Below are positions 6,861 to 15,647 of a DNA stretch of 30,196 bases, one piece after another. Within the stretch, counting starts at the first letter, position 1, and every line of letters begins with the position of its first letter. The notes under the pieces were generated by a model. The model was not told the origin of the DNA, ran no database searches, and saw only the letters and a program-made list of their open reading frames with translations. The stretch spans positions 1 to 30,196 of the forward strand of contig CAYGDT010000005.1 in NCBI GenBank assembly GCA_964348745.1, in the 5' to 3' direction. The position numbers and the translations under genes were made by a program. Source of the DNA: CAYGDT01 sp964348745. Its GTDB lineage: Bacteria; Patescibacteriota; Gracilibacteria; Peribacterales; Peribacteraceae.

Positions 6861-7733
6861 CTACTGACCGCACGTCCAGCCAAACTGTTTTTCTAAACGT
6901 ACGTTCACGCGATCAATCATCTTGCTGTTGCCACTAAATCTACTCTCAACACGCGCACAGATACGCTCTTGTTGGAGCGAATCAGACTGCGCTACCGGAG
7001 CTGCATGCGACTGTCCGGCGAGAGAATCCATTGCTTTCAAAAGACGTTCCGCGCGTTTCTGGCGCGCTTCTTCCAACTCCGGTGAAACAGTCTTCTTATA
7101 GTTGTCCTTCGTGTTGATCACCTTCTTGGCTGCGACGGGCTCTTCCGGTGCTGCCGGAGAAAGTGTGGCATCTTCCGTAGTGGAACCGCATGTTTGGCCG
7201 GGTACAAAAATCCCGACGTCCGCCATGCATGGTGCTTCCATGTTATAATGGGCAGGTTCTGATTCACGCAAACGTTCGATTATCTGCTTGTGCTGTCCGG
7301 CACCTCCGCCAATCGTGGTGAATCTCCACGTTGTTGCATCGCTAATACCGGCATAAGACTCATCGGAAGCGTTGACAAAGGCTTGAGCAGCTATCTGCAC
7401 ATAGTATGTAATACCTTTCCCAAGAGTAACAGTCGGGGTGATAGTTGCAGTCGTCGTACTGACAGTTACGCGTGAACCGCTCGCAGTGATAGCTTCTGCC
7501 ACGGTACCGTCGGATCTATAAATCGTAATCTTACTGGGCGTAGCAAGTGTGCTGCCGCTCGCGATAACCGTTTGATTGAAAACAATCACAAGTGTCGGAT
7601 TACGAGCAACACCTCCGACTCCGTTTGCAGGACTGAAACTAGACACCGTCGGAGCTGCGGCAAATGCGGCGGGGGCAACTAGGAAAGCTGCGACCAAGCC
7701 AAAGAGAATATGTAAAAAGAATCTATCTTTCAT
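6861..7733 (-). CDS. Secreted protein with SbsA-type Ig-like domain
   Basis: This 290-aa protein starts with a clear signal peptide (hydrophobic 5-21, likely cleavage after AFA at 25). Residues 27-141 match the bacterial SbsA/Big_5 Ig-like pattern: PTVSSFSPANGVGGVARNPT, IVFNQTV, then GITYYVQIAAQAFVNASD and WRFTT. The rest is a low-complexity linker rich in Ala, Pro and Lys. A charged helix (220-240) and a C-terminal segment with two cysteines (C259 and C288, ICARVESRF...FGWTC) follow. Such domains usually sit in surface or envelope proteins. The C-terminal Cys-bounded segment is not a domain I recognise. It starts at MKDRFF and is last in a minus-strand run after holB and the TPR gene. Confidence 0.75.
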   Translation of the reverse strand: MKDRFFLHILFGLVAAFLVAPAAFAAAPTVSSFSPANGVGGVARNPTLVIVFNQTVIASGSTLATPSKITIYRSDGTVAEAITASGSRVTVSTTTATITPTVTLGKGITYYVQIAAQAFVNASDESYAGISDATTWRFTTIGGGAGQHKQIIERLRESEPAHYNMEAPCMADVGIFVPGQTCGSTTEDATLSPAAPEEPVAAKKVINTKDNYKKTVSPELEEARQKRAERLLKAMDSLAGQSHAAPVAQSDSLQQERICARVESRFSGNSKMIDRVNVRLEKQFGWTCGQ

Positions 7734-7790
7734 AAAACATTGGTTACTCATAGAACCGTATGATAACAATCATATGCAAGACCTACAAAG

Positions 7791-8552
7791 TTATACGCTT
7801 GCCAGTTCTGCGATTTTATCCTTTACATCTTTGTCATACGGTTGCAGGCGGTGAATGCGCATGTACGCATTTTCGGCTGCACGATTGTGTCCGAGACGCT
7901 CGTAACACTCGGCAAGCATCCGGAGCAGATCGGTATCCCGCGCGAGGCGCTCCGCCGCTTTCTCCATATGTTCCGTCGCTTCCTGCAAGCGCGAGGCGGC
8001 CATGCACGCGCGCCCCAATGCGGCAGCGCGTTCGGGGTTTCGCGGATCGAGGGCGTACGCATCTTTGTATGCGGTGCATGCAGCGTCGAATTTTTCTTGC
8101 CGGTAACACGCCAAACCCAAGTTGGAGTGAAAACTGATATCCGATGACTCCGCAAGCAATTCTCGGTAGAGCGCTTCCGCCTTTGCAGATCGATCAGTCA
8201 GCAGATAGAGCTTGCCGAGTTCTGCGCGTGTCTGCACGGAGCGCGGATCCAGCGTCAACGCTTGGATCAATACTTTCTCGGACTGGAGATATTCCCTGCG
8301 TGCGTTGAGCTTTTCTGCTTCGCGGAGCAACAAACGAACTCGCTGCATTTCAATAGCAGATGCCCGCGTGTTCCTCCGTGGTTTTTCTACACGCGTCTCC
8401 TTCGTGGAAAGTCCCCGCTCGCGCGCCTTCTCCGTACGGAGTCGCACGCCTCGCACAAACTTGCGCACGTTGCGGTTATGCAGAGCAACGCGTGTGCCAA
8501 GGATCACGCAAATACCCAGAAACGAGCCGAAAAGGACGAAAATGTAGATCAA
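7791..8552 (-). CDS. Membrane-anchored TPR protein
   Basis: This 253-aa protein has an N-terminal TM helix (about 2-22) followed by a basic linker (30-65) and at least four TPR-like helix pairs. Typical spacing is seen in AEKLNARREYLQSEKVLIQALTLDPRS, AELGKLYLLTDRSAKAEALYRELL, SNLGLACYRQEKFDAACTAYKDAYALDPRN and AECYERLGHNRAAENAYMRIHRLQP. TPRs act as protein-binding scaffolds, probably on the cytoplasmic face; the partner is unknown. The start appears to be TTG at 8552, as no in-frame ATG fits upstream. It lies between holB and the secreted Ig-like gene on the same strand. Confidence 0.85.
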   Translation of the reverse strand: MIYIFVLFGSFLGICVILGTRVALHNRNVRKFVRGVRLRTEKARERGLSTKETRVEKPRRNTRASAIEMQRVRLLLREAEKLNARREYLQSEKVLIQALTLDPRSVQTRAELGKLYLLTDRSAKAEALYRELLAESSDISFHSNLGLACYRQEKFDAACTAYKDAYALDPRNPERAAALGRACMAASRLQEATEHMEKAAERLARDTDLLRMLAECYERLGHNRAAENAYMRIHRLQPYDKDVKDKIAELASV

Positions 8553-8611
8553 CGGTGAACGAGGCTACCCTGAAGCAAAACCAACCGCAAGGCAGCTTGG
8601 TAAATAAAAAG

Positions 8612-8680
8612 GTCGGGAATGTCGGATTGCCCCAACCTTCGGAATTTTCCGACTTTTCCGACTTTCCAAACCTTTCCCAC
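8612..8680. repeat. 9-bp-period inverted repeat between holB and TPR gene
   Basis: GTCGGGAATGTCGG (8612-8625) faces CCGACTTTTCCGAC (8649-8662), 12 of 14 paired, and the right side is built of 9-mers (TTTTCCGAC x2, then TTTCCAAAC, CTTTCCCAC). It ends 3 nt before the holB stop codon. It could act as a hairpin terminator or stabiliser between the two genes. Confidence 0.7.
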
Positions 8681-8683
8681 CTT

Positions 8684-9652
8684 TTATGACACTTTCAACG
8701 CAAACCGTTGCGCGAGCAATTGCCGATGCGCGTTGGTACGCAATGATTGCATCAACTCCTGATACGCGTCTGCACAACGCGCAACGTGTGCAGGCTGCTG
8801 CTCCCGCAGCGTTAAGCCCAAATGCAACAGAAGATTGTCCGCGCTCTGACCGCGCGTCGAAAGCGGCGCAAGGATCTGCAAGCGTTCGCGGAGTGTGGTG
8901 GAACGCCAGAACGACTGCGCTGTCCCATGCACTGTGCGATGCATCCGCAGGAGATCGGGGTCATCCCGAAGATCTGCAATGGTACCGGGAGCACCCTCTG
9001 CGATATGAAGAATGAATGCTTGCTCATCGTCGGGAACACCGGCAAGCATTGTACGAAGATCTTTCTGTGCGACACGCTGCAAGGGCACCACGCGGGTGCG
9101 CGAGACAAGCGTCGGCAGCAATGCACCCTGTGTCTGCGTCGTCAGGAGAAACACGAGACCTTCCGGGGGCTCCTCCAGAATTTTAAGGAACGCACTGCAC
9201 GCAGGATCCTGCATACGTTCCACGGAACGAATAATGCAACAACGGTACGTACCGCTGCCGGTTTCGTGAAGGCGTTCCTGCAAAGCACGAATATCATCGA
9301 TGCCGATCGTATCAGTCTTTGCAGGAGGATTTTTAGCGCGCTGTCGCTGAGGAACATTGGAAAACCGCGCGAGAATATCCCAATCGTCACACACATCCTC
9401 CACCCATAATCGATCCAACACCAAAAGATCCGGATGCAGGAGTTTTTCAAACGAGATCTGCAGTTTTTTTCGTTCCTCTTCCGGTACCCCGACGCTCAGG
9501 AGATCGAACGCAAACCGCAACGCAAGAGAAAACTTGCCGAGGTGCCGCGGACCGGAAAACAGATATGCATGGTCAACGTTGCCCTGCGAAAGATCATGCA
9601 GTAATTGCTGACGCTGCTCCGCATGACCGACGATGGTCGGAAGTTTTGGCAT
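8684..9652 (-). CDS. holB: DNA polymerase III delta' subunit-like clamp loader ATPase
   Basis: This 322-aa protein resembles the delta' clamp-loader subunit, which with gamma/tau and delta loads the beta clamp. The N-terminus TIVGHAEQRQQLLHDLSQGNVDHAYLF is typical. The P-loop is degenerate, GPRHLGKFSLA (34-44), keeping Lys but with Phe where Ser/Thr is usual, in line with delta' often not hydrolysing ATP. The central DxxR-like segment (IDDIRALQERL), FLKILEEPPEGLVFLLTT and LLPTLVSRTRVV (the SRC-like motif with Thr for Cys) follow. Start MPKLPTIVGH at 9652 fits the family better than the upstream frame. It is divergent from the PIG-V-like gene. Confidence 0.88.
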   Translation of the reverse strand: MPKLPTIVGHAEQRQQLLHDLSQGNVDHAYLFSGPRHLGKFSLALRFAFDLLSVGVPEEERKKLQISFEKLLHPDLLVLDRLWVEDVCDDWDILARFSNVPQRQRAKNPPAKTDTIGIDDIRALQERLHETGSGTYRCCIIRSVERMQDPACSAFLKILEEPPEGLVFLLTTQTQGALLPTLVSRTRVVPLQRVAQKDLRTMLAGVPDDEQAFILHIAEGAPGTIADLRDDPDLLRMHRTVHGTAQSFWRSTTLRERLQILAPLSTRGQSADNLLLHLGLTLREQQPAHVARCADAYQELMQSLRTNAHRQLLAQRFALKVS

Positions 9653-9673
9653 TGGGAGGAATGATTCTACACT
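9646..9673 (+). promoter_or_regulatory. Promoter for the PIG-V-like gene
   Basis: TTGGCA (9646-9651), 16-bp spacer, TACACT (9668-9673), then 8 nt to ATG 9682. This implies a leaderless mRNA. The -35 overlaps the first codon of the divergent holB gene. Confidence 0.5.
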
Positions 9674-9681
9674 AAGAAGCA

Positions 9682-10839
9682 ATGCGGCGCCCGATCGTTC
9701 TGGCATTCTTTCTTACCTTCGCTCATGCGGCGGTACTCCTCTGCATCCGCACGCAAGGTTCCGACGGCTGGATCGAATCATTCCTTCAGTGGGACAGTGC
9801 ATGGTACCGCGATATCGCACTCTACGGGTACCGAAGCACCCTTTTTCCTCCGGTAAACACCGTACTGCCTGCAGCGGGCATACGGTTTTTTACAAATACG
9901 GGATTTTTCCCCGCATATCCATTGCTTGCGCGCACGGCAGCCGTCTTATTGTTCCAAACATCTTCGGCAGGATTGTTGATTGTTTCATGGTTCGCAACAT
10001 GGGGTTTTTGGACGTATCTGATCTCTCTATTGCGATCATGGAAGGCATCTGCCGAGACAATCTTTCTGACTGTCTGTCTGATAGTCGCACACCCGTCTGC
10101 ATTCTATTTGTTTGCAGGTTACAGCGAATCATTATTTCTCTTCGCAGCACTCGGGTGGCTCTATTGGAGCAACCGCCATGCGATACTGGCAGCTATGCAC
10201 GGACTGCTTATGACCGCAACGCGCATAACAGGTATCGTTCTCGCGCCGATTCTGGTTCTGACAGAGACGCGTCGTCCGCGGCATATATTGATTGCATGCA
10301 TCGCACTGCTCGGAGCAGGAGCCTTCTTTGTATTTTGCGCGCGAACCCTCGGACAATGGAACCTGTATTTCGCCGCACAAGCGCACGGATGGGATACGCA
10401 CCCGAAGTATTTCTTTCCCATACAACCCTATGCGTTGGATACGATCGTTCCGTTTGTCACAAACCTCTGGGGGGATATCGTGCAACCGTACCATCGTGCA
10501 AGCGTTGTGCTGCTTCCGATAACGAGCTGGCTCGGTATCGGTGTAAGCGTATGGGCATGGAAGAAAAAGGCGATCCGTCACGCACCCGTCAGCACACTGC
10601 TTCTTGCCGGATGGATCATGCAGTATGTGCACATCGCCGGAACGATTTCCGTGGGCTTCCGGTCTATGGCGCGCCACACGATGCTGTCGTACATCTTTTT
10701 CGTTCTGGCAGGAGCGTTCCTTGCACGGGAAAATAAATCTCGGTTGTTCGTACCGGCGGGGCTGGCATTTTTCATGGCATCGGGCACGGTGCAGATCATT
10801 CTCTTTCGCGCGTTTGGATCGGGATTGTGGGTGGCGTGA
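9682..10839 (+). CDS. PIG-V-like integral membrane mannosyltransferase
   Basis: This 385-aa polytopic protein has about nine hydrophobic helices. Its pattern matches bacterial relatives of GPI mannosyltransferase 2 (PIG-V, GT-C fold): an early luminal-type acidic motif WDSAWYRDIALYGY, FFPAYPLLARTA, and HPSAFYLFAGYSESLFLFAALGWL. These enzymes use a polyprenyl-phosphate mannose donor; the acceptor here could be a cell-surface lipid or glycan and is not knowable from sequence. It starts at ATG 9682, 8 nt after TACACT. It ends 10 bp before the convergent secA stop. Confidence 0.82.
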   Translation: MRRPIVLAFFLTFAHAAVLLCIRTQGSDGWIESFLQWDSAWYRDIALYGYRSTLFPPVNTVLPAAGIRFFTNTGFFPAYPLLARTAAVLLFQTSSAGLLIVSWFATWGFWTYLISLLRSWKASAETIFLTVCLIVAHPSAFYLFAGYSESLFLFAALGWLYWSNRHAILAAMHGLLMTATRITGIVLAPILVLTETRRPRHILIACIALLGAGAFFVFCARTLGQWNLYFAAQAHGWDTHPKYFFPIQPYALDTIVPFVTNLWGDIVQPYHRASVVLLPITSWLGIGVSVWAWKKKAIRHAPVSTLLLAGWIMQYVHIAGTISVGFRSMARHTMLSYIFFVLAGAFLARENKSRLFVPAGLAFFMASGTVQIILFRAFGSGLWVA

Positions 10840-10849
10840 CCTCCGGACT

Positions 10850-13591
10850 TCACGCACCGTGACACTTCTTATATTTCTTCCCCGAGCCGCACGGACACGG
10901 GTCATTCCGTCCGACTTTATCGACGGATCGCGAAGTGTTTGCATCGCGACCGGAAAGACCATTTTGGATGATGGAATCTGCAGAGGTCATGACGATCGGA
11001 TTTCTCGAACCCTGCGCCCTACCCCCGACCCCCTGACCAAGGCCCTCTTCGATCATGGATTCATTTGTTTCGAGCGTATCCAACATCTCCTGCGCCTCGC
11101 GCAGGAATACGCGGGGAGCAAATTGCGAGAAATCCGCCTGTAGCAGCATGCGAATGATCATGGAATCGATCGTGGAGAGCAGCTGCCGAAACCGGCGGAA
11201 TCCCTGATCTTTGTATTCGATCAGCGGGTCGCGCTGGGCAAACCCCGAGAAGGCAACTTGCTCTCTAAGGTGCGCCATGTCATCGATATGATCCATCCAA
11301 TTGGTATCGATGGATTGCAGTGTGACCACGCGCTCGGCCTGCGCAACGACTGCCGGCTCTTGCTCCTTACATTTTGCTTCGTAAAACTGTACAAGATACT
11401 CGCAGAGTTTTTGCACCGCAGACTCCCTATCCGGAAACGCAGCGAATACCTCCTGCGTAAACTGCTTCTGCAATGCAGGATGCAACGTCGATAACGTCTC
11501 GCTCATTTCCTTGGTATTCCACTGTTCGCTGTCATCGGTCGATGCATTGTTCATAATGATCGCCGCACCTTCTTTGCGCAGAGCTTCGAGCACGTCTTCG
11601 TGCAACGGTCGCCCTTTTGTTTCCTTGGTCTCCTCTGTTTCCTTTGTCTCCCCGTTCTCCCCGTTCCCCGCCAGTCTATCCAATATCCTCTGCCTCCTGA
11701 CATAAATAATCTCCCGATGCTTATTCATCACGTCGTCGTACTGCACCACGTGTCGACGAATATCGAAGTTGCGTCCTTCGACACGCTTCTGCGCGCTCTC
11801 GATGCTACGGGACACCATGCCGTTTTCGAGCGGCACATCGTCCGGGACATTCAGGCGTTCCATCATCGACTTCAAGCGATCTCCGCCGAAAAGACGCATG
11901 AGGTCGTCCTCCATGGAAACGAAGAATCTGCTCTCTCCGGGGTCACCCTGTCGGCCAGAGCGGCCGCGCAACTGATTGTCGATGCGACGCGATTCATGGC
12001 GTTCTGTTCCAAGGATCGCAAGACCGCCCAGTTCCTTCACACCCTCTCCGAGCTTGATATCGGTTCCGCGTCCCGCCATATTGGTTGCGATTGTCACTGC
12101 GCCTTTTTGTCCCGCACCGCTGACGATGTGCGCTTCTTTCTCGTGATGCTTGGCGTTGAGCACTTGGTGCGGAATGCGTTCTTTCTCCAGCAGCAACGAA
12201 AGTACCTCTGACTTCTCGATTGACGTCGTGCCGATCAACACCGGCTGACCTCTGCCATGCATCTCGCGTGCTCGAGCCGCCACCGCCATGAACTTCGCTT
12301 CGACGGTGCGGTAGATTGCGTCGGGATGATCGGTGCGGACAATGGGCTGGTTTGTTGGGATCACCACAGTCCTCAGTTTGTAGATTGATTCGAATTCTTC
12401 CTCCTCGGTTTTGGCCGTTCCCGTCATACCCGCGAGTTTTTCGTAGAGACGGAAGTAATTCTGGAACGTGATCGTTGCGAGCGTCTTGCTCTCGCGTTGG
12501 ACTGTCACTTTTTCCTTTGCTTCGATCGCCTGGTGCAGCCCGTGGCTGTAACGACGCCCTGGCATCAGGCGTCCGGTGAACTCGTCGACGATAATGATCT
12601 CGCCGTCCTTCACCACGTAATCCACGTCCCGATCGTACATTGCGTGTGCGCGGAGTGATTGTTCGATGTGATGCACCTCTTCGAAGCCCTTGTCGGTATA
12701 GATATTTTCCAAGCCCAGAAGCTCCTCCATTTTTTTGATGCCGTCTTCCGTCAGGATTGCCGTTTTCTGTTTTTCATCTTTGTTGTAGTGCTCATTTTCT
12801 ACGAGGTTTTGCACGAGCAACGAATACTGCGTGTACTTCTCGGTGGATTCCTCCGCCGGCTGCGAGATGATCAGCGGCGTTCTGGCTTCGTCAATGAGAA
12901 TGGAGTCCACTTCGTCGACAATCGCGTAGTGGAGTCCGCGCTGCACTTGCCTGTTTTTTGCAACTGCCATGTTGTCACGAAGATAATCGAACCCGTACTC
13001 ATTATTCGTCCCATACGTGACGTCGCAAGCGTACGCCTGCTGGCGCTGCTCGAAATTCTTCTCATGCAAAATGACCCCAACGGAAAGCCCGAGAGCTTTA
13101 TAGAGCACGCCCATCCACACTGCGTCGCGTTTGGCGAGGTAATCGTTGACCGTGACGACGTGCACGCCTTTCCCAAGGAGTGCATTGAGGTAGATCGGCA
13201 TGGTGCACACAAACGTTTTTCCTTCTCCTGTGCGCATTTCCGCAACGGAGCCGCGGTGCAGAGCAACGCCGCCGATGATCTGCACGTCAAACGGCTCCGC
13301 GATCTCCCAACGAAATTCCAAACCGTCTTCTTGGTAGTCGATTCCAACGAGCAGTTCGCACGCGCGCGCGACCAGCCCAAAAGCCTCGGGCAACAGGCCA
13401 TCGAGCTTTTCACCTTTGGTAAGTCTCGCGCGGAACACATCGGTTTGCGCTGGAAGATCTGCAAGCGTCATCTTTTGGTATGCATCGCTCTTCTGCCACG
13501 CACGCACCTTGGAAACGAACGGCCGGATCTTCTTAAGTTCCTTTTCGTTTGGGTCGCCGAGGAGTTTATTGAGAGTATCGAGGTACGACAT
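10850..13591 (-). CDS. secA: Preprotein translocase ATPase SecA
   Basis: SecA is the cytoplasmic motor that pushes preproteins through SecYEG. Seen in order: a nucleotide site with AEMRTGEGKTF (about 117-127), VVTVNDYLAKRDA, DEVDSILIDEARTPLIIS, GMTGTAKTEEEEF, ATNMAGRGTDIKLGEG and QLRGRSGRQGDPGESRFF. The C-terminal zinc-binding tail is DPCPCGSGKKYKKCHGA. The length is 913 aa from MSYLDTLNKL. The frame could start 12 codons earlier at 13627, but that extension is encoded by a palindromic repeat. A 9-bp-period repeat encodes GEN/GET/KET triplets around residues 642-659, between IIYVRRQRILDRL and the following helix. Another low-complexity stretch, near 850-860, precedes the C-terminal tail. Confidence 0.97.
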   Translation of the reverse strand: MSYLDTLNKLLGDPNEKELKKIRPFVSKVRAWQKSDAYQKMTLADLPAQTDVFRARLTKGEKLDGLLPEAFGLVARACELLVGIDYQEDGLEFRWEIAEPFDVQIIGGVALHRGSVAEMRTGEGKTFVCTMPIYLNALLGKGVHVVTVNDYLAKRDAVWMGVLYKALGLSVGVILHEKNFEQRQQAYACDVTYGTNNEYGFDYLRDNMAVAKNRQVQRGLHYAIVDEVDSILIDEARTPLIISQPAEESTEKYTQYSLLVQNLVENEHYNKDEKQKTAILTEDGIKKMEELLGLENIYTDKGFEEVHHIEQSLRAHAMYDRDVDYVVKDGEIIIVDEFTGRLMPGRRYSHGLHQAIEAKEKVTVQRESKTLATITFQNYFRLYEKLAGMTGTAKTEEEEFESIYKLRTVVIPTNQPIVRTDHPDAIYRTVEAKFMAVAARAREMHGRGQPVLIGTTSIEKSEVLSLLLEKERIPHQVLNAKHHEKEAHIVSGAGQKGAVTIATNMAGRGTDIKLGEGVKELGGLAILGTERHESRRIDNQLRGRSGRQGDPGESRFFVSMEDDLMRLFGGDRLKSMMERLNVPDDVPLENGMVSRSIESAQKRVEGRNFDIRRHVVQYDDVMNKHREIIYVRRQRILDRLAGNGENGETKETEETKETKGRPLHEDVLEALRKEGAAIIMNNASTDDSEQWNTKEMSETLSTLHPALQKQFTQEVFAAFPDRESAVQKLCEYLVQFYEAKCKEQEPAVVAQAERVVTLQSIDTNWMDHIDDMAHLREQVAFSGFAQRDPLIEYKDQGFRRFRQLLSTIDSMIIRMLLQADFSQFAPRVFLREAQEMLDTLETNESMIEEGLGQGVGGRAQGSRNPIVMTSADSIIQNGLSGRDANTSRSVDKVGRNDPCPCGSGKKYKKCHGA
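11010..11046. repeat. C-rich low-complexity stretch inside secA
   Basis: The plus strand reads CCCTGCGCCCTACCCCCGAC and continues with CCCCCTGACC. It encodes a Gly/Gln-rich linker (EGLGQGVGGRAQGSR) before the SecA C-terminal tail. The pattern resembles the CCCTAGCCCC stretch in the family 2 glycosyltransferase gene. The linker is naturally variable in SecA, so this may be ordinary drift. Confidence 0.35.
11616..11669. repeat. 9-bp tandem repeat (6 units) inside secA
   Basis: Six 9-mers on the plus strand: TTTGTTTCC, TTGGTCTCC, TCTGTTTCC, TTTGTCTCC, CCGTTCTCC, CCGTTCCCC. Because 9 is three codons, it encodes a three-residue repeat (GEN, GET, KET, EET, KET) in SecA without shifting frame. Confidence 0.8.
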
Positions 13592-13606
13592 ACGGCAGGG
13601 TGCATA

Positions 13607-13666
13607 GCGCAGGTCTTCGATCTGCATTGATTGAGAGAGCGCAGGTCTTCGACCTGCATTGACTGA
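13607..13666. repeat. Two copies of a 28-bp palindromic repeat upstream of secA
   Basis: Copies at 13607-13634 and 13639-13666 share GCGCAGGTCTTCGA then YCTGCATTGAYTGA. Each holds a hairpin, GCAGGTC-TTC-GACCTGC, perfect in the second copy and with one mismatch (G-T pairable) in the first. They lie in the 5' leader of secA, just upstream of ATG 13591, and could affect translation or be dispersed repeat copies. Confidence 0.75.
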
Positions 13667-13674
13667 TACGTTTC

Positions 13675-13703
13675 TGTATAAAGAATACCAGACAAAACTA
13701 CAA
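13675..13703 (-). promoter_or_regulatory. secA: Candidate secA promoter
   Basis: On the minus strand TTGTAG (13703-13698) is followed after 17 bp by TATACA (13680-13675). The -10 is 5 of 6 to consensus and the -35 is weak. It would give a leader of about 75 nt that contains both palindrome copies. Confidence 0.35.
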
Positions 13704-13731
13704 ACTTCGCAGATGAATTGATATTAAATTC

Positions 13732-14382
<651 letters not shown>

Positions 14383-14411
14383 AAACAAGCGAGGATTGCA
14401 GAATCAGCCGA

Positions 14412-14440
14412 TTGACAATATAGCGTACTAATATCATTAT
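14412..14440 (+). promoter_or_regulatory. Promoter for the 73-aa gene
   Basis: TTGACA (14412-14417), 17-bp spacer, CATTAT (14435-14440), then 6 nt to ATG 14447. This is a consensus -35 with a leaderless or nearly leaderless start. Confidence 0.55.
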
Positions 14441-14446
14441 GCCTAT

Positions 14447-14668
14447 ATGGCAGAAGCGCAAAAATTAGGCGACAAGAATGAGCAAACAGTGGCGCTTGAG
14501 CATAGGGTATCTGCTCGAGATTTCGCTGCTCTTGCAACTTCTTGTAAGGCTCTAGAGCGACGCGACGATACGATAAGAGGGTTTCGAGGTCTTTTCAACC
14601 CTATAACCCAAACACACTTTGTAATACCTGCAGATGAATTGGATAATGATCCAATAGTGCAATTCTAA
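14447..14668 (+). CDS. Hypothetical protein, 73 aa
   Basis: I do not recognise this small soluble protein. The N-terminal half is charged and helical (AEAQKLGDKNEQTVALEHRV, then ARDFAALATSCKALERRD). The C-terminal half has GLFNPITQTHFVIPADELD, which may be a short beta hairpin. It has a TTGACA promoter of its own and is divergent from tsaB. It is AT-rich relative to tsaB and the following glycosyltransferase. It ends 55 bp before the glycosyltransferase start. The promoter makes it more credible than most ORFs of this size. Confidence 0.5.
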   Translation: MAEAQKLGDKNEQTVALEHRVSARDFAALATSCKALERRDDTIRGFRGLFNPITQTHFVIPADELDNDPIVQF

Positions 14669-14723
14669 AAAAAGCATTGTGAGTCCGTCTGTTCTGCCTA
14701 CCGTTGCTGTAGAGTAATTGTGA

Positions 14724-15647
14724 ATGACGCCCGTACTCTCCGTTATTATCCCCACGCACAAACGTGCCCAAACACTCGCACAGTGCCTGCGGCATTTGGA
14801 AGCGCAGACAATCGCGAACGATATCGAAGTGATCGTGATGAATGATGTACCGGATGACAAGGAGTTTGAACGCACAGCCAATGACACTTGGCGCATCCCT
14901 ATACACTTCGAAACGCTTCCACCCTGCCAGCAAGGAATCGCCCGCAACCGCGGCGTACAAAAAGCACGCGCGTCCACCGTACTGTTCATCGGCGATGATA
15001 TTTTTTTGAAACCCGATGTGTGCGCGCTCCATGTTTCTCTACATGATCGATTCGCAGGGCACGCAGGAAATCATCCTGCGCTGGACCGTTGCCCTAGCCC
15101 CAACCCTAGCCCTCCCATCGCCGCCGTCCTCGGTTCCAGCCGCTGGGACGCAACCGTCGGCATCACGCCTGTCATGGAATGGCTGATACAGTCCGGCTGG
15201 CAGTTTGGCTACCCGAAAATCGAGCAATATGCGGGCATGTTGCTACCCACCGACATACAACATTTGTTTTGCTACACCGCGCATATCAGTGTCCCGACAG
15301 AGGTGGCCGTGCGGATACCGTTTCGGGAAGATGTGAAACTGTATGGATGGGAAGACATCGAATGGGGCATGCGCCTCAAGGACGCCGGTGTACGCGTGTA
15401 CTACGAACCGCAAGCGATCGCCGAGCATCATCATCGGATCACCATGGAACAATCTCTTGCCCGCATGGAAACGATCGGCACATCGGCAGCGCTGCTAAAA
15501 CGATCCGTACCGGAGTTTGATCGTGTGCCCCACGGGTGGAAACGCATCGCCTACGAAATCTTCGCGCGGTTTCCCACGATGGCGGGGAAACACAGGACGG
15601 CATTTTTGAAAGGGATTCGACGAGCCGAACAGAGTATTACGAATTAA
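14724..15647 (+). CDS. Family 2 glycosyltransferase
   Basis: This 307-aa GT-A fold enzyme transfers a sugar from a nucleotide donor to an unknown acceptor. The start LSVIIPTHKRAQTLAQCLRH is the classic GT2 beginning, followed by EVIVMNDVPDD, GIARNRGVQKARASTVLFIGDDIFL (the DxD-like metal site is GDD at about residue 92) and YGWEDIEWGMRLKDAG, where ED is the usual catalytic-base motif. There is no TM segment, so it is cytoplasmic or peripheral. Residues about 120-131 (DRCPSPNPSPPI) look like a repeat-derived insert. The stop codon and last residues (SITN) lie inside a heptamer repeat. A TAGAGT hexamer 8 nt before the ATG may be its -10. Confidence 0.88.
   Translation: MTPVLSVIIPTHKRAQTLAQCLRHLEAQTIANDIEVIVMNDVPDDKEFERTANDTWRIPIHFETLPPCQQGIARNRGVQKARASTVLFIGDDIFLKPDVCALHVSLHDRFAGHAGNHPALDRCPSPNPSPPIAAVLGSSRWDATVGITPVMEWLIQSGWQFGYPKIEQYAGMLLPTDIQHLFCYTAHISVPTEVAVRIPFREDVKLYGWEDIEWGMRLKDAGVRVYYEPQAIAEHHHRITMEQSLARMETIGTSAALLKRSVPEFDRVPHGWKRIAYEIFARFPTMAGKHRTAFLKGIRRAEQSITN
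15092..15115. repeat. C-rich CCCTAGCCCC stretch inside the glycosyltransferase
   Basis: CCCTAGCCCCAACCCTAGCC followed by CTCC encodes a Pro-rich loop in the GT2 protein. It looks like a short degenerate tandem array and keeps frame. It may be ordinary low complexity. Confidence 0.4.

Noticed and set aside
7759..7774. TATGAT-AACA-ATCATA inverted repeat upstream of the secreted Ig-like gene
   Set aside because: It is a short AT-rich 6-bp-arm palindrome; an operator is possible, but chance occurrence is likely.
13592..13627. Longer SecA N-terminus (MQIEDLRYAPCR)
   Set aside because: It is encoded by the palindromic repeat and is not part of the family; MSYLDTLNKL is the natural start.
12659..13630. 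323-aa plus-strand ORF antisense to secA
   Set aside because: It is a shadow of secA with no domain or promoter support.
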